Positions 50,955 to 62,779 of a stretch of 64,000 nt of DNA are shown piece by piece. Within the stretch, counting starts at the first letter, position 1. The number at the start of each line of letters is the position of its first letter. The position numbers and the translations under genes were made by a program. Source of the stretch: Piezodorus guildinii (taxonomy: Eukaryota; Arthropoda; Insecta; Hemiptera; Pentatomidae). The stretch covers positions 100,075,616-100,139,615 of the forward strand of contig CM041294.1 of NCBI GenBank assembly GCA_023052935.1, written 5' to 3'. The notes beneath the pieces were generated by a model that saw only the letters and a program-made list of their open reading frames with translations, did not search any database and was not told the DNA's origin.

Positions 50955-53050
50955 CTAATGTAGATTTAAAAGTGTTCATTAGCTCTAAGATTGTTGTATT
51001 TGAACTGTGATAGATTTTTTACATATTTATGATTAATGTACAAATTGCTATTTAAGGAAATCACGTCTTTTTGGAGAGTTTTTTAAATACTGTAGGCTGG
51101 AGTAAATCTAAGGGTTTTATAAAACAAAGCAGTTTCAGTGTCATAATTACCTCTTGTCAAAATGTGATAATAAAATTAATAATCTATTTACCCACCCAGC
51201 TTGTTATTTAATTATATTATTTTTCACTGCCAGTAGGTTGTAAATAACTGCTAAGATAACATAATTATATGCTATAACACTCAGTTATCTTTGATATTAG
51301 TTTTTGCCTTGTAGTGTCGCAGTAAGTTTGTACTTGTTTGGAAGCCCTATAATTTTACCTAATTAATAAATAATATTTCACTTTTTTTGTTTCATTTTGT
51401 AGAAATGTTATTAGCCCTCATATTTGTTATAAAGTGATATTTTATCACTTTTTCACCACATAACCTAAAATAATTGGCCTATATTAGATTTACACTGTAT
51501 ATAGTAGCAATGTTATTAGATAAAAATAGTTACGTTGTGGTATTTTAATGTATAAACTAATTTATTCTTGTTTTTAAAAGTAATTTATTAATAAAATATA
51601 AGGATTGTAGATTTTAATTTATATGATTGTTACACAGTCTTTTGTCCAATATTATGTATTATTAGAATCTGTTTGTGAATGCTTTATTTCAGTATTTAAA
51701 TTAAATATTTATTAATAATTTATTTATTTAATAATTTTTAAGTTTTAAGAATGTTTTTCATAATCATTTAGGGTGTATTAAATGATAGGTGTTTAACTGC
51801 GATTAAGTTATAAAAAAATTGTAATTCATTCTTACATAATTTAGATAAGATATATTGTTTGTTTTTCAATTCACATTACTGTTTGTAACACTTTATGTTG
51901 ATTTTTAAATTATATTGCTGTTTGAATTATAACATTAAGTGACCTGATTATCAGTTATTTTACTTAATTAATTTAGCAACCTGCTTTATCTAGTTGTAGT
52001 AAAGGAAAAAAAAAAAGCATTTTTAGATTAAATTGAGAGGATTTTAATTCACTAGTATGTTGAATTCCTTATCCTGAAAGATTTAAAAAAAAATATCTAT
52101 TTGTGATTATTTTACACTTCACACTAGCCTTTTGAAAATTAATAAATAATTGAAAGCCTTGTTCCTTGCCCATGTTTTCATCCCTTTTTTTTTATATGAA
52201 ATTATTTAATGATGATTCTATAATTCTCATTTATTTACAAGATAAATGTAGAAAAAATTTCTATTTTACTTTACAATATTTTAAGAATGTATGTATTGGT
52301 ATTTTATTTTAATTGAAAATTATCCCCTATTACTTACAATTCAGTATATAGTATCAAAGCACACTGATAATTAATAAAATATTAATATAATGACTATATA
52401 AATAAATTGACTACATTCATTTTAATTTGTTATGATCACAACTGACTTCTAATTTTAATAATTTGTTTAATTTTTTTTTTAATTAAATGATTTTATTAAT
52501 AATCTCTGTTTTTCAACTAAAGCTTATTACATATTTCTCAGATGCAAAAATTCAAAGGATGAGTATATGTAAACATTAGTTTGGGTTAAAATGGGTATAT
52601 TTCAGTATCATTTCATATTTTTGATAAGAGCACATTATTTATTTCGATAGTTGTCTGAAACTTATAATTTCAAATTTATTTTTAAGTATATCTATGCAGT
52701 AGTTTTTCAAAAGCTAATCAGTTTATAATTGTAGAGATATAATTTATTACAGATGTAATTATTGAGAAGTTGGTTCAGAGAAGAGGCCAAGAAGAAAACA
52801 CAGGAAGTACAGTACGGTTTTTGCAAGTCTTTCTTTTCTATCAAGATGAAGCAAAACAAAATATAATCAACAATGAACATAATATATAAGTTAATATAAA
52901 GCAATCAAATACCTTAAATATTTATAAACCTGAAGAGTAAGTTTAATTAAAATTGAAAATCTGAGAAAAGGATGAAAACTGGGATAGTAAAGATTCAAAA
53001 GTATAATAAATAAGGAAAATGATTATTTAAAGAATATGAGCTTCAAAATA
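50955..53050. other. PIGO downstream AT-rich DNA
   Basis: 3' UTR and intergenic DNA, very AT-rich. Further AATAAA sites occur (for example about 51592). No gene or clear repeat was recognised. Confidence 0.45.
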
Positions 53051-53059
53051 ATTAAATTG

Positions 53060-54310
53060 TGGCTGGTGATAACTGATGGACGTGACAGATGTGTGAAATT
53101 AGACAGCTGTTGCACAAGTTTGGTAAAATAGTAAAGTTTTGAGCTGGATAACAGAACCCAACATTGAGATGTAAAACTGTATCACTTCTTCCCATAATAG
53201 CAGCAAGTCACAGCAAAGGCAGTTTTCGGTTTCAGCAGCACAGCATTATGAAACAATATGTATGGAGGAATTTGAGGATTAGTATCAGATTATGATCCAA
53301 ACAAGTTTATTCCTTAAAAATGTGATTGCCAGCCAATTCAGCATTTGCCTTCAATTGAGATTTAGTTTTCTTAAAGGACTATGTGCTATGTTGAGCAGAA
53401 ATGTGTTCTCTCCAGAAAAATGGCATTGAATAACTGCTCTAACGGAAGATAATTTACTAACATGCCAGATTTTCTACCTCCTAAAAGTGATGTGAGGTGT
53501 TGAAGTTAGTCAGTTAGGTATTAGAATGGTATTTTGATTCATGTTAAAATTAAAGTCAGACTAGACGAATCCAAATAAAGAAATACTGTTTTATAGACTT
53601 AAGTGCAAATAGATCCCAACATTCAACAGTTGGAGATCTAAAAATAGCTTCAACATAGTATGAGGACATAGTATGTGACTAGGTTGTTCAAAATCTTCAT
53701 CATCGTGCTAACCTTAGGTCTAGAAGACCCCTATGCTGACCACAAATGAATTGAGCTTTAAGGCAACAGGGTATTCAGTGGACACAAAATAATAAAAATT
53801 GCTCGTTGTAGGAGGAACTGTTACAATCACATCTGACACATGCCTTGCCATTACACCAGACAGTGACTGGATGAGAGTTTGGAGGCTTCCTGAAAGGTTA
53901 TGTTTTTGGCTCAAGCTAGCAACATGGTTGGCGGTCATGTTGGGCTGGCATTATGCACTTCTAAACTGAGCGCATATCTATTGCTGATGGTTTCACGAAT
54001 GCTCTGATGAACCAGATATATTCCTGAATCCAACCATTGGGCTGATGATTATAGACAAAACTTTATCCAGGAGATAAGAATCATCCAAAAGTACCTTAGT
54101 GTGGTAGGTGTTGAAAGAATTTAATAGCCACTGACTTGAACCCCATTGAGCATATCTGAAAAATGTTTCTACCACTACCCCGGAAATGAGGAAAGCCGCT
54201 GTGGAAGAATGAATAAACCTGGTCTAAGAATCCATTAATCATTTGATGGGTTCTGTTCTGGGCAGGTCAAAACAAGTGCTGACCTTAATTAAAGCAATAA
54301 TGAATTATGA
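53060..54310 (+). mobile_element. Tc1-like transposon remnant
   Basis: Plus-strand scraps in order, in shifting frames: DGRDRCVKLDS (N-terminal DNA-binding part), HRANLRSRRPL (about 53702), QQGIQWTQNN (about 53765), NGRVRVWRR-like and GGG-MVWG-like pieces near 53860-53960, and TDLNPIEHI (about 54131), the third-acid block of Tc1 transposases. Many stops; dead. The minus-strand ORFs at 53720 and 53993 are shadows. Confidence 0.75.
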
Positions 54311-56020
54311 AAGTAATTAATTGCTCTAATATATACAATTTAAAGAAGTAATTTAATATTTTGTGACTAATAAAAGAAAGAAGACATTTTCGTACAATAA
54401 GAAAAAGGATTTCATTAATAAAAACCATGTTTCAGAGTGTGCTTTGGATATACTTTATTGCAACTAATTCCTTGAATTCCTTTATTTTAATTATAATGTT
54501 GGGTGTGATTTAGTTTTTTTATTATAATTTTCATTCAAGATTCATACAACTATTTTCTCATGTTTGTTTTAGTAGCAACGATGTCAACATGAAATTAAAG
54601 AAAAAATTGTGTAATGGAAAGTTATTTGAAAAATTAAGAAGAAAGGGTGGTGGATAAAGGGAAGTATTGGGCTCCAAGATCATTTCTTTAAAAACATTTT
54701 TTTTTTAGGTTTCGTGGAATATGATTTGTATTTATTTACCAGCAATATGTTACTCTCAAACTATGACGGATTTTATGTATAATACTAAAGAAAAGCAATA
54801 TTGTAAGAGATTAAAATTATTTCTCACCACTAATTAGTTTCACAATCTTTCATTTGTATGTTTTAATAGTTTTTAAAATAATTATATTTTGGAGGGGAGG
54901 GGGATAGATAGATATTCATTCTCCAAACAATTTCTTCATTTTGGATTTTAATTCACAAGTTAAATAACTCTTTATTCCACTAATTTGACTCTAGGTAAGA
55001 ACATCTTTCTTAGTTCGTAAGGTACTTCAAAGATAGCATTACAATCTAGTGCCTGGAGAGGCCGAGAAATCTGTGGCATCATAAGTCGTTCTTATAGAAT
55101 AGATGTTTTTTCAGAAGTAATTATTTCATACCCAAATGAATTGGACTTTCGAAATCCGACCAAAAAACAGAAACGAAAAATTCCATTTTCTCAAAACAAT
55201 CTACAATAGGTACTTTAAATAAGTGCTATACAATTTTATATATTACTGAAATTTAGGATTCTTTTGTATTTATTTCTCTCTTGTTTTTACTTATTCAAAT
55301 TCCTTTTGTTTAAAATATTTTTATAAAAATGTTTGATATGCAGTTCGGGACTTTATAAATATAAAGTATATATATAATATTCAGTAATAATACTAAATGT
55401 AAAAATTTTAATGAGTTTCTAGAAACATAAGAACAACGCATGTAAGTAACTCATTACAACACATTACCTAAGTAGCATAGAAAACGGTTACAAAAATTTA
55501 CGAAAATTAACATAAACTGAAACGTTTGGCGCTCTCTAACAAGGGAGGTTAGAAATTATTTATAAATTTTCGAAGAAGGATTATTTTCCTGCCCCGTGAT
55601 GTTTATAGTAAAAATCTCAAAAAGGACTGAGTGAAAAATAATGAAACTCAAACAGATTATACCTCTATACGATCAGAACTATAGGATAAAATTTAGTGAC
55701 TAAGACTTACCTGGTTCTAGTGTTTTGTTTTTGTTTGGATTATAGACGGTTGATTCGATGTGGACCACTAAGGCAAGACAAGTAATATTTTTTGTATTAT
55801 ATCTAAAAAACAAACCTGGATCTCAGCCACTTAATTTTATTCTATCGTACTTATTATATAGAGGTATAATCTGTACGAGTGTCATCATTTTTTACTCAGA
55901 TAAATACTACTATAATATAATATACTATAAATATTACTCAGGTGGGAAATAATCCTTCTTTGAAAACTTATATTGGAAAAAAGGACATAGCTTAAAATTT
56001 CTAAAACAAGTAGTGCAGTG
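54310..56020. other. AT-rich intergenic stretch
   Basis: No conserved coding sequence. Short words such as AGATTATACCTCTATA (about 55656) and TATAGAGGTATAATCTGTAC (about 55857) form an inverted pair about 200 bp apart, suggesting a small inverted-repeat element. Confidence 0.35.
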
Positions 56021-56029
56021 ATAAGGCTG

Positions 56030-56250
56030 TATAAGGAAGAAAAATTAAGCGTGAGAATCATTTCATCATTATCTTGTCAAAAGTCTCGTTTTTAAAATAA
56101 TTTTCGAGAAATATTCAAACTCCTTTCTTTACTATTTAGGTAATATGTTGTAGTGACAAAAAAATACAAAGCATCTCCTTATCTTATTGTTAATTTTTGT
56201 TATGATTTGATATCTAAAAAATGACAGGCTTAGAAATATTTTCTACCAAC
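56030..56250. repeat. Dispersed repeat shared with 1790-2040
   Basis: It has the same order of words as 1790-2040: ATCTTGTCAAAA/ATCTTGTTAAAA, TTTTCGAGAA, ACTATTTAGG, CAAAGCAT(G/C)TCCTTAT, TTGTTAATTTTTGTT. Flanking DNA in both places holds family H, so it may be part of a larger composite. Confidence 0.55.
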
Positions 56251-56537
56251 TGTTCTTAGTTTCCATTCGCCCACGATACGGTACCTTTTTCCATTCTACT
56301 CTATATTTTAATGTTTCCTATTTCATCTGAATATTGATATCTTTGTACATAATATTTAGTCATAATTTGTTATGTATAGCCCTTTCATGATTATACTATA
56401 GTCATTGTAATTTAATTAATCGACTTCTTTACACATATATTTCTCTTTTATGTTTTAATGTCGACATTCTCTAGCTCAATAGTTTATAAAATTTGTATTT
56501 AATGTTATTGTAATTGTATTCCTTTTGTATCTTTTTA

Positions 56538-56576
56538 GCCCTGATGATGACCCACAATGGGGGTCGAAACGCTGGC
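56538..56576 (+). ncRNA. Hammerhead-like motif with best-preserved core
   Basis: GCC, CTGATGA (56541-56547), one T, stem II GACCC-ACAATGG-GGGTC, GAAAC (56566-56570), GCT, GGC. Both core strands are canonical; the extra T before stem II and GCT in place of GTC at the expected cleavage site are departures. GCC/GGC can pair as stem I. Confidence 0.45.
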
Positions 56577-56669
56577 AAACAATAAATAGTTGAAACTATT
56601 TAGTTGTTTAATTTACTGACCGCCACCCGGATTAATTCTCTCCAGTAATTATCAACGGTCAACAAATTA

Positions 56670-57075
56670 TATCCACTAGGATAAATATTTAAGTTGAACG
56701 AATTTGATATCCAACGAAAGGAGAAAAGAGCAAAATATTGTTTCGTACAAAATTTGTGTTTTTGAACATAAAAACAGTAATATAGATGTATAATATACCG
56801 TTGGAAAGCTAAAGATTTTAGAAAAAAATATTATCTTATACACAAAATTGTAAAAGTGAACGGATAGTGATGAAATGCTCATAGAACTAACTGATTGTCG
56901 TAGATAATAATATAATAGATTATTTAATAAAACACATGTTTTTATTGAAACTGTAGGTAATTAATTGTTTAACAATTTATTTTCGTCTCTATTTGCATTT
57001 AAAAATTCCTGAATTGATAATAACAACGGAGGTAAGTGAAAGTCATATGTTGGGTGGACCAGAGTTTTTTTTTTT
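56670..57075. repeat. Interspersed family H, 3' half (copy 8)
   Basis: It matches the second half of 685-1724: TATACCGTTGGAAAGCTAAA, the AATAAAACACATGTTT block and GGTAAGTGAAAGTCATATGT near the end. Confidence 0.75.
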
Positions 57076-57664
57076 TGTTTTGATTTGATTACTGCAAAAT
57101 TTACTGTGTTCCAGATTTTTTCCAAACTCGTGTTTTCAACATTAATTAAAATGTTTTCGAAACTAAAAGTGAAATTTTAAATCCTCGATTTTAAAATCAG
57201 GATGGAATAGAGCCTTGTAAATAAATCATAAAAATCAAAAATGTTGAGCGGCATGGTCTGGGCGTTTGTAATGGTTTGACCCATACAACTAAATTTTGTT
57301 ACACTTCATTTTCTAAAAATATGTTTATTTATTTATTTTTGTAGGAAACAAATTTTAAATAATGCCTCTTACTGAATAAATGAAAATATTATATGAATTA
57401 TATTTTATTTGATTTAATTGTTATTAACGTAGTATTGTGGTTATAATTATACTATATGGTCACATCAACTAAAAAGATATCCTTTTTGGTGTAGCCTTAA
57501 CAAGTATTTTATTATCATCATAACTTTGTTGATGAATGAAGGGGATAAATAACTAATAAATTAAAAAGGGTTGATCAAACAAATATCAACCTTTGTATTT
57601 TCTCAGTTATTACAACACTCCTTGGGTTTCGTCCAATCATAAGAATGCAACAAGTTATGGTAAC

Positions 57665-58596
57665 GAGTTATGGTATGGAGTGTGGTAAGTCCAGCGCGAA
57701 AACGAAAAGTCCTATGAAACTGAAATTTCATATTGAAGACAACAATACGCGCGAGATGTTACAGCTACTTTTTCATCTAAATCAGCTAATCAGAACAATC
57801 ACTTTATTACATGCATTTTTCACTTATTTACGGTTTTCTCAAAAACGGCTTTAACGATTTTGATTAAACTCGCTATGTCGATGTAAAATTGGACGGGCAT
57901 TGATATAATGTAGATTTCATTCTGATTGAAAAAGTCTGACAGGGCTTAAATGCCAATATTTTAAAATTTATTCCACTAAAGAACCTTTAATTTTATAGAT
58001 TCGAAAAAATTAACCATATCATATTGTTAGCATTGATCAAAAACAGGTAAATATGTAAGTTGAACTAATTGAATTGAATTGAAACGGTAAGCAACTAAAG
58101 GAGAAAAGAGCAAAAATATTTGTATGTGTAATATTTAGTCTGTTGGACATAAGAATAGTAATATAGACGCATAATATACCGTTGGAAAGCTAAAAATTTT
58201 AGAAAAATGTTATATTATACACAAAGTTGTAAAAGGTAATGGAGAGAGGGGTCACCCATAGCATAGTTGTTAGCATAACAGTTTTCTATGCTAAAAGTCG
58301 AGGGTTCAAACCTGCGGGTGGCCTTAGGATTTTTAAATGGGAGTAAAAAATCTTTAGTTATGCCGTCCTTTTCGGAGGGGACGTTAAAAGGTGATACCGA
58401 GCCTGTGCGATGTAAGGTACTCGTTAAAAATCCCTATTCTAATAAAACTTGGATAGGCAAAATTTAGGACTCCCACTGTAGCATCGTCCGATTAGTCATA
58501 GTAGCATAAAAGTGACGTTAAACAAACAAACAAGATTGAGCCCTATATTCCAATCCAATAAATAAGCAAACAAGGTAATGGAGTGGCGAAAAAAAA
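57665..58596. repeat. Interspersed family H copy split by a SINE (copy 9)
   Basis: It begins near AAGTCCTATGAAACTGAAAT and continues to GTAAAAGGTAATGGAG, then is interrupted by the SINE at 58245-58571 and resumes for about 25 bp. The ACTTTCACTTAC end is missing. Confidence 0.75.
58245..58571 (+). repeat. tRNA-derived SINE, full length, with 12-bp target duplication
   Basis: Identical flanks AAGGTAATGGAG occur at 58233-58244 and 58572-58583. The head has ATAGCATAGTTGTTAGCATA (box A region) and GGGTTCAAACCTGCGGG (box B). The body and the tail CAAACAAACAAGATTGAGCC match the other copies. It is nested in a family-H repeat and defines the SINE as about 327 bp. Confidence 0.9.
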
Positions 58597-59450
58597 CTGG
58601 TGCGCGCAACACACGACTTTCACTTACCTCCCTTGTTAAAATCAATTTAAGAATTTTTAAATGCATTGAAAGATACAAATAAATTGTTAACGAATTATTT
58701 TTGACTTTCACTTACTATATATAGTAAGGGAAAGTATTGCGATCTTGAAAATTTTCGAATTACAGTTTTCAACGGAAATACACGTTTTAGGGTCTCCTGA
58801 GTCCAAATAACAAAGTCCCGCAAAAAGGTCTGTGTGTGTGTGTGTGTGGTAACTCCTGGGCGGAAACGGTAAGTTCTATGAAACTGAAATTTCATATTTA
58901 AGACAAATATACGCCCGAGACGTTTCATTTTGATTAAAATGGTCTGACAGGGCTTAAATGCAGATATTTTAAATTTTCTTGCTCTAAAGTACCTTTAATT
59001 TTGTTGATTATATAAAAATAACTATACTATCTTGTTACCACTGATGAAAAACGGGTAAATTTATAAATTGAATGAATTCGATACCCAACTAAAGGGGAAA
59101 ACAGAGAAAATATTTTTTTAATGCAATTTTTAGTTTTTGAACATAAAAGCAGTAATATACATGTATGATATACCGTTGGAAAGCTAAAGATTTTAGAAAA
59201 AATATTATCTCATACACAAGCTTTTAAAAGTTAATAGAGAATGATGAAAAGAAGATAAAACTAAGTGATTATTTTAGATAATAATATAATAGATTTTTTA
59301 ATAAAACAAATGTTTCTATAGAAATTTAATTTAATTAATTCTTTAATAGTTTCACGTATTTTTATCTCTAACCTTATTTGAAAATACTTTCATTGATTTG
59401 AAAAATGGAGGTAAGTGAACGTCGTGTGTTGCCCGCACCACATTTTTTTT
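58597..59450. repeat. Interspersed family H: inverted end piece plus internally deleted copy
   Basis: 58597-58700 is the inverted tail of a copy (CTGGTGCGCGCAACACACGA then TTTCACTTACCTCC). 58704-59450 is a plus-oriented copy lacking about 170 bp after CGCCCGAGACGT (58922) but with both ends present. Confidence 0.8.
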
Positions 59451-59455
59451 TAAAT

Positions 59456-60213
59456 TTCAATAGAAACATATGTTTTATTAAATAATCAATTATATTTTTA
59501 TCCACAACAATCAGTTTTATCGGCTTTTCATCACTCTCCATTAACCTTTAAAATCCCGTATATTAAATAATATTTTTTCTAAAATCATTAGCTGTCCAAC
59601 AGTATATTATACATCTATATTACTATTCTTGTGCTAAAACACGCAAAATTGCATAAAAAATATTTTAGTGCTTTTCTCCTTCAGTTGTTTATCAAATTCG
59701 CTCAACTTGCATATTTACCCGTTATTTATCAATGCTAATAAGATGATTTTCCATTTTTTTTTAATCTATAAAATCAAAGGTACTTTCGAGGAAGAAAATT
59801 TAAAATATCGGCATTTAAGCCCTGTCAGACTATTTCAATTAGAATGAAATCTGCATGATATTAAAGCCCATTAAATTTTACATCCATACAGCGAGTTTAA
59901 TCGAAATCGTTTTTAAGTAAATCGTAAAAAGGTGCAAAATGCATGGTATAAAGTGCCTCTTCTGGTTAGCTGATTTTGATGAAAACGATTTTGTAACATC
60001 TCGGGCGTATAGTTGCCTTAAATATGAAATTTCAGTTTCATAGCACTTTTAGTTTTCGCTCGGGAGTTACAACACAGACCTTTTTGTGGGACTTGGTCAT
60101 TTGGACTCAGGAGACCCTAAAACGTGTATTTCCGTCGAAAACTGGAATTCGAAAATTTTCACGATCGCAATACTTTCCCTTGCTATATATTTCATATATA
60201 GGTAAGTGAAAGT
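59456..60213. repeat. Interspersed family H, inverted copy 5
   Basis: Inverted orientation, ending TATATAGGTAAGTGAAAGT at 60213; its GTGTTGCCCGC end is lost at the junction with the preceding copy. About 60225-60372 is one more tail fragment ending TTGCCCGCAACAGATTG. Confidence 0.8.
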
Positions 60214-60485
60214 AAAAAATGTAACAAAACTAACTGATTATTGTAGATAATAATATAACAAGTTATTGAAATTAAAAGTAATTAATGCTTTTACCTTTGT
60301 ATTAAAAAATTCTTAAATTGATTTTAAGAACAGGGCTAAGTGAAAATCGTGTGTTGCCCGCAACAGATTGTTTAATTTAAAAAAATTTTCCCAACTAGTC
60401 ACTAATTTTATATTAAGTAATAAAATTGTCTTCTTATTTATGTTATAAATAAAACAATCATGAATAGACAATAGGTATCAAGTTG

Positions 60486-60640
60486 GTTTTGGGACGGCAC
60501 CTGTTGTGGAAGTGGGGGTACTAGCGGAGGGGTTGAAGCTGCCTCTGGGCGCTCAGTGTGAGTCGTGCAGTGAGTGTGTCTGTTCCAACCCAGTCTGGGC
60601 AGTTTGCTTCTGCGAGTCCGCTGGGTATGCCATCATTTGT
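60486..60640. other. Isolated GC-rich block, possible first exon or promoter
   Basis: About 150 bp of clearly higher GC content in an AT-rich region, containing GCTCAGTGTGAGTCGTGCAG (an initiator-like TCAGT) and ending GCTGG then GTATGC, a possible splice donor. No ORF with a known domain. It could be an untranslated first exon of a plus-strand gene beyond the window, or a foreign repeat. Confidence 0.25.
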
Positions 60641-60877
60641 ATTTAATATTTGGCAAAGTTGATTATTAAAATCATATGTTTATAATACAAATAAAAACAA
60701 AAAAAAAATATTTTTTTTAAAGTGTTCTTCAATTTTCATCTAATGTCCGACACAAAAATTGAGCACTAGTGCTCTAGTTTTGAAGCCTCCCACAAATATA
60801 TTAAAACTTGTGATGAAATAAAAATAAATATATATTTAAAATTACAAAATGGTTGTAAAATTACTTTTTCTTACAGC

Positions 60878-60911
<34 letters not shown>

Positions 60912-62020
60912 AGAATAAGGTCCAGAAGCTACATTAAATTTACTAACAAAGATTACTTGGAAATTTATATTATTATTAAAAGCTGTCCTATTTGTAAAAT
61001 ATAATCAGAAATGTTTGAATTAAAAATTAATGTGAACATATTTGCCATATCATAATAGAAGTGTTACACATAAAACCTGATTAATTAACGAAAAATCTTA
61101 AAAATGGATTAAATTTATAACTTGAAACAGTTAAACTGAAATGAATCAATAAATTTTTTTAAAGCTGACATGGTGAGGTTTTTTTAATACAAACGAGTGT
61201 GTACACAGTCTCAATAAATAAATAACATAAAGAAAAGCTCAATTATTTAGTTCTTAATATTTTTTTTTTATATCGTCATGAATTTATATAAGGTAATATA
61301 TGATATGATTTATACTTGTTGAACAGATACATATTTGTTATTATTTTTTTTTTTCATAGCCCCTTATTTTCTTTTTAATACCTCACCTTACGGAAGCTTG
61401 AGGTTTCTCCTTTTTCTGCATATTTGCAAATAAAGGAGTTATGACATATTATTTTGTGCAATAAATTTATTAAATAAAACTCAAGGCTTACTGACTTTAT
61501 AGCTATGAAAATATGTTTTTACTTGTGATGTTTATCGTCAATCAATTGAATACTGTTTGTCATGCTTTACCTGAGCCTCACTATGTTCATCAAGTTTGAT
61601 TGTTAAGTGTGTCATTTAATTTTTGGAGCCGCAATTGTTTATGTCGTAAACTAGAAAAAATCTCACTCTTACTTTCTATATTATGAAGGGATCAATTAGA
61701 AACCAAAAACATACAGATGAATTAAAAAAAAAAAAAATTATAAACCTTTCATTAATGACCTATATTTTAATGATATATTAGTGTGTACATTTTTACAGTT
61801 ATAAGATAGCCCTAATCGATTAAGGACCAAAGAATATTTTGACTGTGATGGGAGGTTCTCATATTTTATATTTTAATAAATTTTAATGACTTCTTATTTA
61901 TTTAATTGACTTCTTATTCTTATCTTATGTACATCTACTTAACTTTTACTTTACTGTTAGGTAAATGGGCTTAGTTAACTTAGTTATTTGTATTTTGAAT
62001 TTTTAGTTGTACAAAATAAG
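60641..62020. other. AT-rich stretch, no gene seen
   Basis: Contains a poly-T run at about 60879-60906. No conserved coding sequence or recognised repeat. Confidence 0.45.
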
Positions 62021-62024
62021 ATAA

Positions 62025-62680
62025 AAAATCTGGTGCGCTAACACACCACTTTCACTTACCTTCGTTATTAAAATTAATTTTTAAAAATACACTAAGAGAT
62101 GAACAAATTTATGTTTTATTAAATAATCTATTATATTTTATCTACAACAATCAGATAGTTTTATCGGCTTTTCATCACTCTCCATTAACTTTTACAATTC
62201 TGTGTATTAGAAGATTTTTTTTTTCTAAATTCTTTAGCTTTCCAACGGAATATTATACATCTACATTATTATTCTTGAGTTCAATAACACAAAAAATATG
62301 TTTGCACTCTTCTCCTTTAGTTGTTTATCATTGCTAACAAGATGATATACCTAATTTTTTTTTAAATATACAAAATTAAAGTTACTTTAGAGGAAGAAAA
62401 TTTAAAATATTGGTATTTAATTCCTGTCAGACTATTTCGATCAGAATGAAACCTACATTAAATTATGGCCCATTAAATGTAACATCGATATAGCAAAGTA
62501 ACTAAAAATCGTAAGAGCCGATTTTGAGAAAATTTAAAAAAGTTCCAAAATGCATGGTATATAGTGGCTCTTTTGGTTAGCTGCTTTTGATGAAAATGTT
62601 GCTGTAACATCTCAGGCGTATAGTTGTTTTACATATGAAATATCAGTTTCGCCGAGTTTTTATTTTAGCGCTAGATTTAC
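62025..62680. repeat. Interspersed family H, inverted copy 7
   Basis: It starts TCTGGTGCGCTAACACACCA then CTTTCACTTACC and continues through AACAATCAGATAGTTTTATC and a CATTAAATGTAACATCGATA block; the far end (GTAAGTGAAAGT) is missing. Confidence 0.8.
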
Positions 62681-62719
62681 CGTAATAATAAACGATAATA
62701 TTTTAATGTATTGTTGTGA

Positions 62720-62745
62720 GTCCTGAAGATGGGGAAACGTTGTCT
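62720..62745 (+). ncRNA. Hammerhead-like motif, weak copy
   Basis: CCTGAAGAT, GGG, GAAACGTTGTC: the two conserved words are present but stem II is essentially absent. A decayed copy, listed only because it follows the pattern at 46608 and 56538. Confidence 0.2.
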
Positions 62746-62779
62746 CCTAATTGTTACTGGTGTAAAATAAAATTTGAAG

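Noticed and set aside
53720..54175. Minus-strand ORFs of 60-72 codons
   Set aside because: They are shadows of a plus-strand Tc1 transposase remnant.
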